From NCBI GenBank assembly GCA_017643215.1, contig JAEPNV010000002.1, positions 1 through 64,000 on the forward strand: 64,000 bases of DNA. The letters are read 5' to 3'. Below are positions 52,826 through 60,268 of this stretch, in pieces. Each line of letters opens with the position of its first letter. Position 1 is the first letter of the stretch. A program made the position numbers and the translations under genes. The notes beneath the pieces were generated by a model. That model was not told the DNA's origin and ran no database searches. It saw only the letters and a list, made by a program, of their open reading frames with translations. Source of the DNA: Roseibium sp. (GTDB lineage: Bacteria; Pseudomonadota; Alphaproteobacteria; Rhizobiales; Stappiaceae).

Positions 52826-53029
52826 TCATAGCTCCCAAGGATCGGGCGAAGTATCGGGAATCAAAGGCGCCTCGTGGTGTATCGACACCCATCCCATAGA
52901 AAAACGTTCGTCCTTTAGGACGGCATCAATCCGGCTGCGAATTGCCTCCAAGTCACTCCGGTCTGCGCAAAGCCGAAATGGCCCTTCGATCGCACGCTTT
53001 CGACTTCCGGCGCTGATAACAACTTTCAT
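52826..53029 (-). CDS. Prophage hypothetical protein
   Basis: A 67-residue protein starting MKVVISAGSRKRAIEGPFRLCADRSDLEAIRSRIDAVL, helical and beta mixed. The frame is also open to an ATG at 53125, 5 bases after the upstream stop. The internal start has AGGTAAGAG upstream and begins at the well-formed part of the protein. Function unknown. Confidence 0.5.
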   Translation of the reverse strand: MKVVISAGSRKRAIEGPFRLCADRSDLEAIRSRIDAVLKDERFSMGWVSIHHEAPLIPDTSPDPWEL

Positions 53030-53129
53030 CGTCTCTCTTACCTCATCGACGGGCACCCTATGGTGCGCCTGGTGCCCGTCTGGTTGAGTTGATAGGTCGG
53101 TCGTGGGGCGCTTGATGGCGGTCATCGTC

Positions 53130-54245
53130 TTACCCGGCTATCATCGCTAGTGTGAGCGACCCTAGAATGATGGCTAGGAGAAGCGGACCGACCCAATCAG
53201 TCGGCGGCTTCGTCGCGTCGGGCGTAACGCTGTTGATCGTTAACTGCCCTTGACTCTCGTCTACCACGATGGCTGCGCCCGGTAGGCGCTGACCTGCTTC
53301 TTCAGTCGCAGCACGCAATGGGTCAGGCTGGTCAGGCACCTCGGCATGCATCAGGGATTTTGCGTGCGTTCCAAATCCTTCGATTGCCTCAAGGTGTTTG
53401 GTGTTTTTTATCGGCTTGTTGCAGGGGCCTTTGATCTGGACAGGGCGCCAGTCCGATGAATATTCGACCGTGTAGAGTGGCTTGTTGCCTGTCGACACTG
53501 ATACAATGTGGCAACCCCCGCGCTGCTGACGTTCAAAGTATCTGTCAACGCAATGGTGCATGCGACGGGCTTCGCTTACGAATGCCCTTAAGGTGTCTAG
53601 CACGCAAAAAGTCAGGTCGCCGAAATCAACCCCGGCAATCAACTCATCCTTGTAGACCGGAGGTCCGCTTAGCGGCCTATGATAATAAGGGCCCAAGATA
53701 CTATGACGAGCCCACATCCGCTGCAGTTCGTACGCTGTGCGCTCCCACTCGGAAATGCGGATGTGCTGTATTCCGTACGCAACTACTCTTTTGACGGAAG
53801 TTCCCTTGTGAATCGGGCCAACATTTCCGTCATAGGCAATCGCAGCAGCCCGCAAGGTGCCGTCGGGTTTAGGCGCCTCCAAAGCGTTCAACGTGTACCA
53901 ACGCGCGCTTTCAGCATGACGGAAGGTCGGCGCGTTGTGCATCAGGTCGATCCAGTCCCTGAACTCCTTTGGGTCCTCCGGCGCGGCCTGTGAGTAGAGG
54001 CTTGGCTCCATATCCCGCGCGACTTCTACTGCGTGCATGGACAAGCGATCTTTACCGATCTTCCGAGCCGCCCACGGCATGCCAAGGTGTTCGCACTGCT
54101 CTCTGAGCGACCGCTTTTCTTCAGCCGAGTTCTGGAAATAGCGGAGCTGCACCTCATTCGGCTCAATGAACAGTTCGGCGGCTGGGATCTTGTCGGTCAG
54201 CGCCCGCACTTCAGGAAGCGCCAGCATCATCTCCTTAGTGCCCAT
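53130..54245 (-). CDS. PcfJ-like domain protein with C-terminal membrane helix
   Basis: A 371-residue protein. Residues about 220-300 (LRAFVSEARRMHHCVDRYFERQ...HIVSVSTGNKPLYTVEYSSDWRPVQIKGPCNKPI) match the PcfJ-like pattern of plasmid and phage proteins (H-C-V-x-x-Y ... I-x-S-V ... T-x-E ... Q-x-x-G). The last 20 residues form a hydrophobic helix (WVGPLLLAIILGSLTLAMIAG), unusual for the family and suggesting membrane anchoring. The role of PcfJ proteins is unclear. Confidence 0.7.
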   Translation of the reverse strand: MGTKEMMLALPEVRALTDKIPAAELFIEPNEVQLRYFQNSAEEKRSLREQCEHLGMPWAARKIGKDRLSMHAVEVARDMEPSLYSQAAPEDPKEFRDWIDLMHNAPTFRHAESARWYTLNALEAPKPDGTLRAAAIAYDGNVGPIHKGTSVKRVVAYGIQHIRISEWERTAYELQRMWARHSILGPYYHRPLSGPPVYKDELIAGVDFGDLTFCVLDTLRAFVSEARRMHHCVDRYFERQQRGGCHIVSVSTGNKPLYTVEYSSDWRPVQIKGPCNKPIKNTKHLEAIEGFGTHAKSLMHAEVPDQPDPLRAATEEAGQRLPGAAIVVDESQGQLTINSVTPDATKPPTDWVGPLLLAIILGSLTLAMIAG

Positions 54246-54420
54246 GATTCTTCCTCATAAAGAACGCGCCCGACGCAATGGCGCTCCCAGCGCAAACGCC
54301 TGCTGCAATCGCTAGGAAAAAACCATATAATCCATAGACTTCAGTCATTGCATGAGGCGCAAAGATCAGGAGCAAAATGCCGCTGACAATCTGCAATAGG
54401 TTGAACCACGAGAGTTTCAT
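54235..54420 (-). CDS. Small two-helix membrane protein of the prophage
   Basis: A 61-residue protein (MKLSWFNLLQIVSGILLLIFAPHAMTEVYGLYGFFLAIAAGVCAGSAIASGAFFMRKN) with two hydrophobic helices. The ATG at 54420 overlaps the HNH stop as ATGA. Its own end overlaps the PcfJ-like start by 11 bases. Its size and topology would suit a holin or an immunity/exclusion protein, but nothing proves it. Confidence 0.6.
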   Translation of the reverse strand: MKLSWFNLLQIVSGILLLIFAPHAMTEVYGLYGFFLAIAAGVCAGSAIASGAFFMRKNHGH

Positions 54421-54794
54421 CGTCTTACCCATTCGCCTGACATCTTGTGTTTCCAGCCGCTAGCCTTTGTGCCCGGGAGGGGGCGGCCCTTGGGTTTCCG
54501 TATGCCTAGGTGCTTCTTGCGCATCCGGTCGACCTTGGCTTTCTCCGCAATGTCGTCTGCCGTCTTTGCCTTGTGCTCGTCCTTGAGGACCGGCCTCAGA
54601 TTGTCTTCCTCGTTCTTGCCGCCGTTGATCAACGCAATCGTGTGGTCGAGGTCCCACGGATCCCCGGCCCGGATCTTCCGCCCGCTGATCTGGCAAACCC
54701 CGCCGTAGCGCTCAAACACCCGCAAGCGAACACGGGGCGGGGGTTTGGCGTCGTCTGTCTTACCGATCCATTTGGAGACGGTGCGGGGCATCAC
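54417..54794 (-). CDS. HNH endonuclease
   Basis: A 125-residue protein with RVFERYGGVCQISGRKIRAGDPWDLDHTIALINGGKNEEDNLRPVLKDEHKAKTADD, a complete HNH motif (C-x-x-S, D-H, N, H-x-x-K). Phage HNH enzymes nick DNA for packaging or recombination. ATGA-coupled at both ends. Confidence 0.88.
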   Translation of the reverse strand: MMPRTVSKWIGKTDDAKPPPRVRLRVFERYGGVCQISGRKIRAGDPWDLDHTIALINGGKNEEDNLRPVLKDEHKAKTADDIAEKAKVDRMRKKHLGIRKPKGRPLPGTKASGWKHKMSGEWVRR

Positions 54795-55300
54795 GCGGCC
54801 TCGCTGTTCTGGCGAAGGCCATCGCGTTCAAGGCCGAGGAAATCCTCAAGCCAATCCAGAACGGCCGTCTTGCTTTCCTGGAAAAGCGTCGCGCCCATTG
54901 CCTTCTTGCTTTGGGTCTGCGCGGTGAAGACCTTCACGACACATTCCCGGCACAGGACAACGGCGTACTCGTCCATCGGCTTGATGAACGCGGCCATCCT
55001 CTGGGCTTCCGCCTTTGACGAACAGACAATCGACCGCTCGTCGGCGTACCGATTTTGAATCAATGCGAATTTCCGAAGATGCTCAGGCGATGGATAATTC
55101 GCCGCTTCCATCTCGGGAAGGTTCAGCCAAGCGGTTTTGATGCAGGCGAAATAATGATTGTGGCTGCGCTGTGAACGGCCCTGGTCCGGCACAAGCGGGT
55201 ATAGCTCTTCGACCACGAACTCGTCATCGCACCTGGCCCGGAAATGGGGAAGGGGCACCATGGCGTCCCCGTCCCAGCGGTAGAGGATTGGCGAGGTCAT
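54791..55300 (-). CDS. Conserved phage early protein (DUF1367-like)
   Basis: A 169-residue protein with YRWDGDAMVPLPHFRARCDDEFVVEELYPL near the N-terminus, SHNHYFACIKTAWLNLPE, and a VVKVFTAQTQSKKAMG segment. These recall proteins repeatedly found between Bet and HNH genes in alphaproteobacterial prophages, resembling DUF1367. Function unknown, probably recombination or replication. ATGA-coupled to bet. Confidence 0.65.
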   Translation of the reverse strand: MTSPILYRWDGDAMVPLPHFRARCDDEFVVEELYPLVPDQGRSQRSHNHYFACIKTAWLNLPEMEAANYPSPEHLRKFALIQNRYADERSIVCSSKAEAQRMAAFIKPMDEYAVVLCRECVVKVFTAQTQSKKAMGATLFQESKTAVLDWLEDFLGLERDGLRQNSEAA

Positions 55301-56223
55301 GCGGCTTGCTCCCGCTTCGCCAGCCCTGCGGTCCGGTCCTCAAGGACCGTGTTGACCTCAAGCGCGTCGTTCTTTGAGCGTGCCCAGAAGTTTTGAAGGG
55401 ACACGCGGTTGACCGCATGGAACCGCTCCAGGTCGTCCAGGCTGCGGGAGGGGTCCTTGATCCACTCGATTGCCCGGTCTGCCATCTGGCCTAGCGGAAC
55501 CGCTTCCATGGGCATGTCAGGAAGCCACTGGATCAGGACGGTATCCTTGCCGGATGTCAGGGCAAGGCGCCGGTCCTTTTCCTCTTGCTCGACAATCTCG
55601 GAAGCCGTGGCGTCCAAGGTGCGTGCCCGGTCCATTTCTTCCTCGACATAAACGCCGGAGAAGGTTTCGGGCCAGCCGCCGCGAAGGGCCTGGCTTTCTG
55701 CGCATTTCACGATCATGACGATCGGCATGCGAGCCCAATTGCCCGAAGCGTCCAGAACCTTCTTGCCGGTCGGCCTGCGCTTGCCTGCTTGCTGGTCATA
55801 GGCCCATTCGTCGGCAACGGGGGCAAACTCGTCCCAATAGGCTTCCCCGATCACGGGATACCATTCGCCTTTATTGTCCTGCTTCCAAAGCTTGACCGAC
55901 GCAGAAACAATACCTTTCGGATTTGTAGGGCCTTTCAAGTTGTCGTCGTAGACAATGTGGGCGGGCTCGGACGCGGGACGGTAATCACCGCACCTGGACG
56001 CCATGACCCGCAAACCATCACGAGTCACCACAATGGACATGCGCCGCTTGTCCGGCTTGTCCTTGGCAAAAACCAGCGGAATGATCTGCTTGCGGAACGG
56101 GTCCAAGCCGTAGGACTTAGCCGCCTCAAGGAACAGATCGAACTCCGCGTTGTCGCAATCCTTGGCGATGGTCCGGCGAACGACGGTCAGTTGCGACGAA
56201 TTGAGGGCGAGAGGAGTGTTCAT
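55297..56223 (-). CDS. bet: Bet/RecT-family phage single-strand annealing protein
   Basis: A 308-residue protein beginning MNTPLALNSSQLTVVRRTIAKDCDNAEFDLFLEAAKSYGLDPFRKQIIPLVF, with VTRDGLRVMASRCGDYRP and ARMPIVMIVKCAESQALRGGWPETFSGVYVEEEMD. This is the Bet/RecT annealase pattern. It promotes single-strand annealing during phage recombination. The partner exonuclease is not evident in the window. Confidence 0.92.
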   Translation of the reverse strand: MNTPLALNSSQLTVVRRTIAKDCDNAEFDLFLEAAKSYGLDPFRKQIIPLVFAKDKPDKRRMSIVVTRDGLRVMASRCGDYRPASEPAHIVYDDNLKGPTNPKGIVSASVKLWKQDNKGEWYPVIGEAYWDEFAPVADEWAYDQQAGKRRPTGKKVLDASGNWARMPIVMIVKCAESQALRGGWPETFSGVYVEEEMDRARTLDATASEIVEQEEKDRRLALTSGKDTVLIQWLPDMPMEAVPLGQMADRAIEWIKDPSRSLDDLERFHAVNRVSLQNFWARSKNDALEVNTVLEDRTAGLAKREQAA

Positions 56224-56225
56224 AG

Positions 56226-56747
56226 CTATTTCCTCCGAAATGCAAGCGTGACGCCGCCGTTGTCCAGGTGACAGCCGGGGACCTCCGCACCGCCGTTCAT
56301 CGCCTCCGCAAGGGCTTTCTTGTCGAGCTTCGGGTCGGGTGGCGGCTGCGGTATCCAGAACCGGGACGGGATGTCGGACTCGCGCTCAATCACCGGGGCG
56401 GGCTTCCGGTCCCTGAGCGTGATGGTCATGTTCGGCAGGCGGACGGTCTTCATGTCACCCGCCATGACTAGGGCCTGTTCGATCAGCGTCTTGATGTGCT
56501 GTACCCGTGCCTTGGCCAGACGCTTGCGCTCCTGCATTTCACCAATACGCTTGTCCATGCCGTCGATCAGGACGTTTTCTTCATCGATCGCATCGGCCGC
56601 CTTCTGCAAAGCGGTCATCAGGTCCGTTTCGCCCTCAAGCATGTCGTGGAGAAGATCGTCGTCCTCGCCAAGCAGGTGCTTGATACCGTCCACGAAGGTC
56701 GCGGCCTTGCGGGATTCCTTGTAAAGTTCGTGGGCTGCATTACTCAT
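56226..56747 (-). CDS. Siphovirus Gp157-family protein
   Basis: The 173-residue protein has a long N-terminal coiled-coil region (residues 1-105) and the C-terminal Gp157 signature KTVRLPNMTITLRDRKPAPVIERESDIPSRFWIPQPPPDPKLDKKALAEAMNGG...PGCHLDNGGVTLAFRRK. Gp157 proteins are linked to phage resistance/recombination modules and are typically next to Bet or Erf. It starts at ATGA with the upstream gene and ends 2 bases before bet. Confidence 0.88.
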   Translation of the reverse strand: MSNAAHELYKESRKAATFVDGIKHLLGEDDDLLHDMLEGETDLMTALQKAADAIDEENVLIDGMDKRIGEMQERKRLAKARVQHIKTLIEQALVMAGDMKTVRLPNMTITLRDRKPAPVIERESDIPSRFWIPQPPPDPKLDKKALAEAMNGGAEVPGCHLDNGGVTLAFRRK

Positions 56748-56941
56748 TCCGCGACCCTCCGTTTCTGCACGGTTTCCGTGGTCTCGTCCAGTTCATCGGC
56801 CCGGCGCCTCAAGGAGTCCGCTTCCCTACTGGCGCCTTTTTGGGCTGTTTCCGAGTAGTCCCGAGCACGTTCTTCAAAGCGGTCCGCCATGTCTCTCAGG
56901 CTGTCAGAGGACGGGCGGAGGATGTGGGGGCGGGGCGTCAT
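56744..56941 (-). CDS. Small coiled-coil prophage protein
   Basis: A 65-residue protein dominated by charged helices (LRDMADRFEERARDYSETAQKGASREADSLRRRADELDETTETVQKRR). ATGA overlap with the Gp157 gene. Function unknown. Confidence 0.6.
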   Translation of the reverse strand: MTPRPHILRPSSDSLRDMADRFEERARDYSETAQKGASREADSLRRRADELDETTETVQKRRVAE

Positions 56942-56978
56942 GAGTTGGCCTGCTCTGTCATCGTCTTGTCCCTTTCCT

Positions 56979-57055
56979 TGGCGAGCGCGGAAGGAGTCGA
57001 ACCCTCAACATCCAGATCCGAAGTCTGGCGCTCTATCCAGTTGAGCTACGCGCCC
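56979..57055 (-). tRNA. tRNA-Arg (anticodon TCG), prophage-borne
   Basis: Minus-strand cloverleaf of 77 bases: acceptor GGGCGCG with CGCGCTC (one G-U), D-arm AGCTCAACTGGATAGAGC, anticodon loop CTTCGGA containing TCG, T-arm GAGGGTTCGACTCCTTC, encoded CCA. It lies inside the leftward early operon between phage genes. Confidence 0.9.
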
Positions 57056-57352
57056 TTTTTGAAACCCACGGCATGGATTCGAAAAAGGGGGCGGGCGAAC
57101 CCGCCAGTCGGGGAGGAAATTGGCTGCTTCGTGAATGACCCTCCTTTCTTCAGTGGGTGCCCGACGGGGCGGTGGGATAAATACCCCGCCGGGCTGGTGG
57201 AAGCGCTTGTTGGGGGCTGCCTCCAAGGGGAATTCATGGGCTTGCGATCAGAAGACCGGCCACAAGGCCGATGGCGAAGACGCAGACGGTGAAGGCCGCA
57301 AAGGCGATCACGGGCGCATTGTTGCGAAGGGCGCGGGGGCGGAACGCGGTCA

Positions 57353-57562
57353 TCAGCTCTTTTCCGCAAACGCGATCAGGTCCGACGCAACCGGCCGCTT
57401 GGCCTGATGGGCGATGCGAAGCTGCGTGTTCGTTGTGCGCAAAATCTCGCGAGCCTGAGACGCGATGGAGTCAGCACGCGCCGGTTCCATCTTGTCCGCC
57501 TTGACATCGTTCAAGGTTTCCCAAAGGGCCGATTTCAGGGAGCTTGCCGATAACTCGTTCAT
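57353..57562 (-). CDS. Prophage hypothetical protein
   Basis: A 69-residue helical protein (MNELSASSLKSALWETLNDVKADKMEPARADSIASQAREILRTTNTQLRIAHQAKRP...). GGAAACGAG precedes the ATG. Similar small proteins occur in phage early regions. It overlaps the end of the upstream zinc-finger-like gene by 92 bases, so one of the two ends may be mis-assigned. Confidence 0.6.
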   Translation of the reverse strand: MNELSASSLKSALWETLNDVKADKMEPARADSIASQAREILRTTNTQLRIAHQAKRPVASDLIAFAEKS

Positions 57563-58061
57563 AGTCTCGTTTCCTTTGTTGGGTCTTGTTCAGCGTTCTT
57601 TTTTCGCGGCGCATCTCGTAGTCTGACTGGACGGTCAGGCAGTGCGCGCGGATGTCCATCGCCAAGAGGTGGCATTCCCAGAATTCGCCATAGAACTTCT
57701 TGGCTCTGTGTTGACGGTCGTACTCTCGTTTCCATGTCCGGTATTCCGGCCGACGGCAGTACTCGATGTGGCGCGGCATGCGTTTCTTGCGCTCAATCGC
57801 CGCCTTTTCCGGGTCATAGGTCCTCTGGTGATAGGCCGCCTTCTTGCGCTTCAACAGCTCCCGGTTTTTGCGCCGGCACTTCACGTCATATGCGGCCTTT
57901 TCTGCTTTCTTCTGTTCGGGCGACTTCCACTTCCGGCGCCCAAGGCCAGAGCATTCACGTCCGCAGTAGACAGGGGCGCTGTTCCGCATGGCCCTGTTAA
58001 GGGCGCCCCGTTCGATCTGGAATTCGGCCGTGCAATGAGCGCATGTGGCGGCGACCTTCAT
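57471..58061 (-). CDS. Zinc-binding, highly basic prophage protein
   Basis: A 196-residue protein. Two Cys pairs at the N-terminus (TCAHCTAEF ... YCGRECSGLGRR) look like a zinc ribbon, followed by a long lysine/arginine-rich helical region and later RPEYRTWKREYDRQHRAKKFYGEFWECHLLAMDIR. Probably nucleic-acid binding, possibly related to HNH-type phage proteins, but no catalytic motif is seen. ATGA-coupled to the upstream gene. Confidence 0.65.
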   Translation of the reverse strand: MKVAATCAHCTAEFQIERGALNRAMRNSAPVYCGRECSGLGRRKWKSPEQKKAEKAAYDVKCRRKNRELLKRKKAAYHQRTYDPEKAAIERKKRMPRHIEYCRRPEYRTWKREYDRQHRAKKFYGEFWECHLLAMDIRAHCLTVQSDYEMRREKRTLNKTQQRKRDYERVIGKLPEIGPLGNLERCQGGQDGTGAC

Positions 58062-58333
58062 TGGGTTTCACCTCGTGCCTTGAGCATGGCGTCGGCCTGC
58101 TTGTAGGCTTGCCGGGCAACGTAAAGCTCCGGTTCGCAGTCCCTTCGGTCTTTCATCAGTGCGTTGTACTGCTGGCGATCCGCGCAATAGGCCGCCGCAA
58201 TCCGACCAGCAAACCAGTCCCTCATGGACATGCCTTCAAAACCAACGCGCGCTATCTCGCCGTCCGCTTGGACTTCCAGCATCGGCGGCATGCTCGGAAA
58301 CGCAGGCCCGCCGTCTTTGATCTGGTCCGTCAT
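58058..58333 (-). CDS. Conserved prophage hypothetical protein
   Basis: A 91-residue protein, MTDQIKDGGPAFPSMPPML...GFEGMSMRDWFAGRIAAAYCADRQQYNALM, carrying the DGGPAFP ... GMSLRDWFAG pattern widespread in tailed-phage early regions. Function unknown. The second in-frame ATG overlaps the upstream stop as ATGA and is therefore chosen. Confidence 0.75.
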   Translation of the reverse strand: MTDQIKDGGPAFPSMPPMLEVQADGEIARVGFEGMSMRDWFAGRIAAAYCADRQQYNALMKDRRDCEPELYVARQAYKQADAMLKARGETQ

Positions 58334-59121
58334 GGTGCCCATGCCGACACCTCGATAGGTTTACCGTCTTTAAGCGTGTAAAAAACGTCGGGCTTAATGT
58401 CGTCTTCCCCGACGATGCCGGACCAGACGTGAAGAATTTTTCCGTGATCGGCCGAGCCCCAATCTTCCAACCGCTCAACCAGCACCAGCGCGCTTCCTTC
58501 TGAGCCAGAAGCGCTGCCGTAAAACCCGGACGCTATTGCAATCCCATGCTTACCCGTGTTGGTCGCTGCGGATTGGTAGCCCGTGTTGGTCGCTGCGGAT
58601 TGGTAGCCCGTGTTGGTCGCTGCGGATCGGTCGCCCGTGTTGGTCGCTGCGGATTGGTAGCCCGTGTTGGTCGCTGCGGATCGGTAGCCCGTGTTGGTCG
58701 CTGCGGATTGGTAGCCCGTGTTGGTCGCTGCGGATCGGTAGCCCGTGTTGGTCGCTGCGGATCGGTCGCCCGTGTTGGTCGCTGCGGCGTTATCCCAGTC
58801 CACTTTGGACAGGATGTAATCCACGCCTCGCTTGAGAAACTCAGGAAGAGAAAGCTCAGCCTTGATTTTGATTTCGGCAGCGACAAGCTTGGTATTATCA
58901 CCATCGGTTTCAGTCTTGCCGGACAGCTCGACTTCAGCCATCCGAGACGTAGCCGGATAGTAGCTCCAGCAATCAAACGGAAACTCGCATGCGTGAAATC
59001 CGGCCTCGCAGATTTCAATCCCCCCTTCGTGCTTATAGGTCTTGCCAACTTCATACTGGAATCCACGGCAAGAAAGGTTTTCGTCAAACAACTTATATGC
59101 AGTGATTGCCTTACCCATCAT
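58330..59121 (-). CDS. Prophage protein with nine 9-residue tandem repeats (DUF7666-like)
   Basis: A 263-residue protein. The N-terminal 100 residues (AYKLFDENLSCRGFQYEVGKTYKHEGGIEICEAGFHACEFPFDCWSYY) resemble the DUF7666-type phage domain. Residues about 112-192 are repeats of A-A-T-N-T-G-[DY]-[RQ]-S, with only the last two positions before Ser varying. A C-terminal 60-residue domain follows. Such repeats would form a regular beta solenoid. Function unknown. Starts at ATGA with the upstream gene. Confidence 0.8.
   Translation of the reverse strand: MMGKAITAYKLFDENLSCRGFQYEVGKTYKHEGGIEICEAGFHACEFPFDCWSYYPATSRMAEVELSGKTETDGDNTKLVAAEIKIKAELSLPEFLKRGVDYILSKVDWDNAAATNTGDRSAATNTGYRSAATNTGYQSAATNTGYRSAATNTGYQSAATNTGDRSAATNTGYQSAATNTGYQSAATNTGKHGIAIASGFYGSASGSEGSALVLVERLEDWGSADHGKILHVWSGIVGEDDIKPDVFYTLKDGKPIEVSAWAP
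58553..58789. repeat. 27-bp tandem repeat array, nine units
   Basis: Unit CCCGTGTTGGTCGCTGCGGA plus TTGGTAG, starting at 58553 and recurring every 27 bases to 58769; the last unit is partial. Changes are confined to T/C at the base after GGA and the three bases after TCGG or TTGG. It is in phase with the coding frame on the minus strand. Confidence 0.95.
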
Positions 59122-59351
59122 GCCGCGCTCCTGTTAACCGCTTCGATGACGCCCAGAACATGGTCGGTGACGATTTCCGGCGCGCCACCGGCGTAGTCGA
59201 CAAAGGCCGCCGCCTTGAATTCACCCGGCCATTCCCCGACCGCGATATCCCGTGCTGTCACGGAAAGGTCGGTCATCTGCTCGCCATTCAGCTCCGGGGA
59301 ATACAGATCCCCGTTGAGATCCATGACGACATGAAGAAAGCGGGTGGTCAT
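59118..59351 (-). CDS. First gene of the leftward prophage operon, hypothetical
   Basis: A 77-residue protein (MTTRFLHVVMDLNGDLYSPELNGEQMTDLSVTARDIAVGEWPGEFKAAAFVDYAGGAP...). AAGGGCAAG precedes the ATG at 59351; the upstream ATG at 59399 lies inside the operator/promoter region. Family not recognised. The position just downstream of the repressor-controlled promoter marks it as the earliest expressed leftward gene. Confidence 0.65.
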   Translation of the reverse strand: MTTRFLHVVMDLNGDLYSPELNGEQMTDLSVTARDIAVGEWPGEFKAAAFVDYAGGAPEIVTDHVLGVIEAVNRSAA

Positions 59352-59379
59352 CGGTCTTGCCCTTCCGTTTGATGGAATT

Positions 59380-59408
59380 AGTATCCATAACGGAAACACT
59401 CATGTCAA
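59380..59408 (-). promoter_or_regulatory. Leftward early promoter (pL-like)
   Basis: Minus-strand TTGACA (59408-59403), 17-base spacer, GATACT (59385-59380). It drives the operon starting at 59351. Operator site A lies between and over the two hexamers, site B just upstream. Confidence 0.7.
59381..59397. promoter_or_regulatory. Repressor operator site A
   Basis: GTATCCATAACGGAAAC, 17 bases, partly palindromic. It covers the -10 and spacer of the leftward promoter. Confidence 0.65.
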
Positions 59409-59416
59409 CGAAAAAA

Positions 59417-59433
59417 GTATCTATAATGGAAAC
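59417..59433. promoter_or_regulatory. Repressor operator site B
   Basis: GTATCTATAATGGAAAC, differing from site A at two positions and lying 36 bases away in the same orientation, just upstream of the -35 hexamer. Confidence 0.65.
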
Positions 59434-59475
59434 TTTTTTGATGCAGGCCACCTAATCCGGTGTAGCCGCAGAGCT

Positions 59476-60174
59476 TTAAGGCGTGATGATGATCCGCTTT
59501 ACGACGGCTTTGACTTCGACCTCAATGCGAGTGTCTTTGCCGTCGAGTATGATCGGGTCTTGCCAGTCAGGATGGTTTGATTCCGGCCAGAGTTCTACCG
59601 CCCCGCTGGGCTTGTATCGGACCCGCTTTGCCGTGATTTCAACAAGTTCATGATTGTCCCTGCTGCGCTCGACAACAATAAGCTGACCGTTGAGGGCTTC
59701 CATACCCGCATCGGCGAGGCTGACGCATATCAGCACCGAACCAGGTGGGGCGATCTTGTTGAGGGACGGCCCTTCGACCACAAGCCCAAATGTGATCGGT
59801 AGCGGTAAGTTGCTGTCAGGAATGAAATTTATGTAATCGAGCGGCTGTTCGTCCTGATTGAGCGGGTCGATTTCCAGCCATTTACCGGCGGCAACATTCC
59901 CAATGATCGGAATGCGGGCCTGCTTCAGCTTGGCCGGACGTAGTTCTTGCTCCGGTTCGGACTTCATGCTCGGCGCAACAAGAAGGTCGACAGGAGACAC
60001 GCCAAGCGCCCCGGCGAGTTTTGACATCCATCCGGTGTCTAGGCGTTGGTCGCCACGCTCCAGTTTCGACACCTTGCTTTTGGTCGTGCCAATCTCGGCG
60101 GCAAGCTGTTCCTGAGACAGGCCGCGCTTGTTCCGCCATTCCCGGATGTAGTTTTTGACCCGCCCATTTTCCAT
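59476..60174 (-). CDS. CI-like phage repressor (Xre HTH plus S24 peptidase-like domain)
   Basis: A 232-residue protein. The HTH is IREWRNKRGLSQEQLAAEIGTTKSKVSKLERGDQRLD (residues about 9-46). The C-terminal half resembles LexA/CI S24 domains: IPIIGNVAAGKWLEI, VEGPSLNKIAPPGSVLICV and NGQLIVVERSR...ELVEITAKRVRY, with a Ser and a Lys in plausible positions for self-cleavage. It should keep the prophage silent by binding the 17-bp operators. The start MENGRVKNYIREW is chosen as the HTH follows; a degenerate operator overlaps this start codon, suggesting self-control. Confidence 0.85.
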   Translation of the reverse strand: MENGRVKNYIREWRNKRGLSQEQLAAEIGTTKSKVSKLERGDQRLDTGWMSKLAGALGVSPVDLLVAPSMKSEPEQELRPAKLKQARIPIIGNVAAGKWLEIDPLNQDEQPLDYINFIPDSNLPLPITFGLVVEGPSLNKIAPPGSVLICVSLADAGMEALNGQLIVVERSRDNHELVEITAKRVRYKPSGAVELWPESNHPDWQDPIILDGKDTRIEVEVKAVVKRIIITP

Positions 60175-60183
60175 AACGCGAAC
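60167..60183. promoter_or_regulatory. Possible degenerate repressor operator over the repressor start
   Basis: TTTTCCATAACGCGAAC matches site A at 13 of 17 positions and spans the repressor start codon. It could serve self-repression or be chance. Confidence 0.35.
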
Positions 60184-60242
60184 ATAGCGTTGCCATTCAG
60201 GACGGTCGTCCTCAGAAATGGAAACTTCCTGCTTGACTTGTG

Positions 60243-60259
60243 GTTTCCATTGTGGAAAC
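60243..60259. promoter_or_regulatory. Repressor operator site C at the rightward promoter
   Basis: GTTTCCATTGTGGAAAC, the most symmetrical copy (arms GTTTCCA/TGGAAAC). It lies just after a TTGACT (-35-like, 60233-60238) and 9 bases before the start of the Cro-like gene. Confidence 0.65.
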
Positions 60260-60268
60260 TTAGGAAGC

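Noticed and set aside
58546..59196. Open frame on the plus strand reading VARVGRCGL repeats, and a CRISPR-like look of the 27-bp array
   Set aside because: The array is contiguous with no spacers and is in phase with the minus-strand gene; the plus-strand frame exists only because the repeat unit has no stop.
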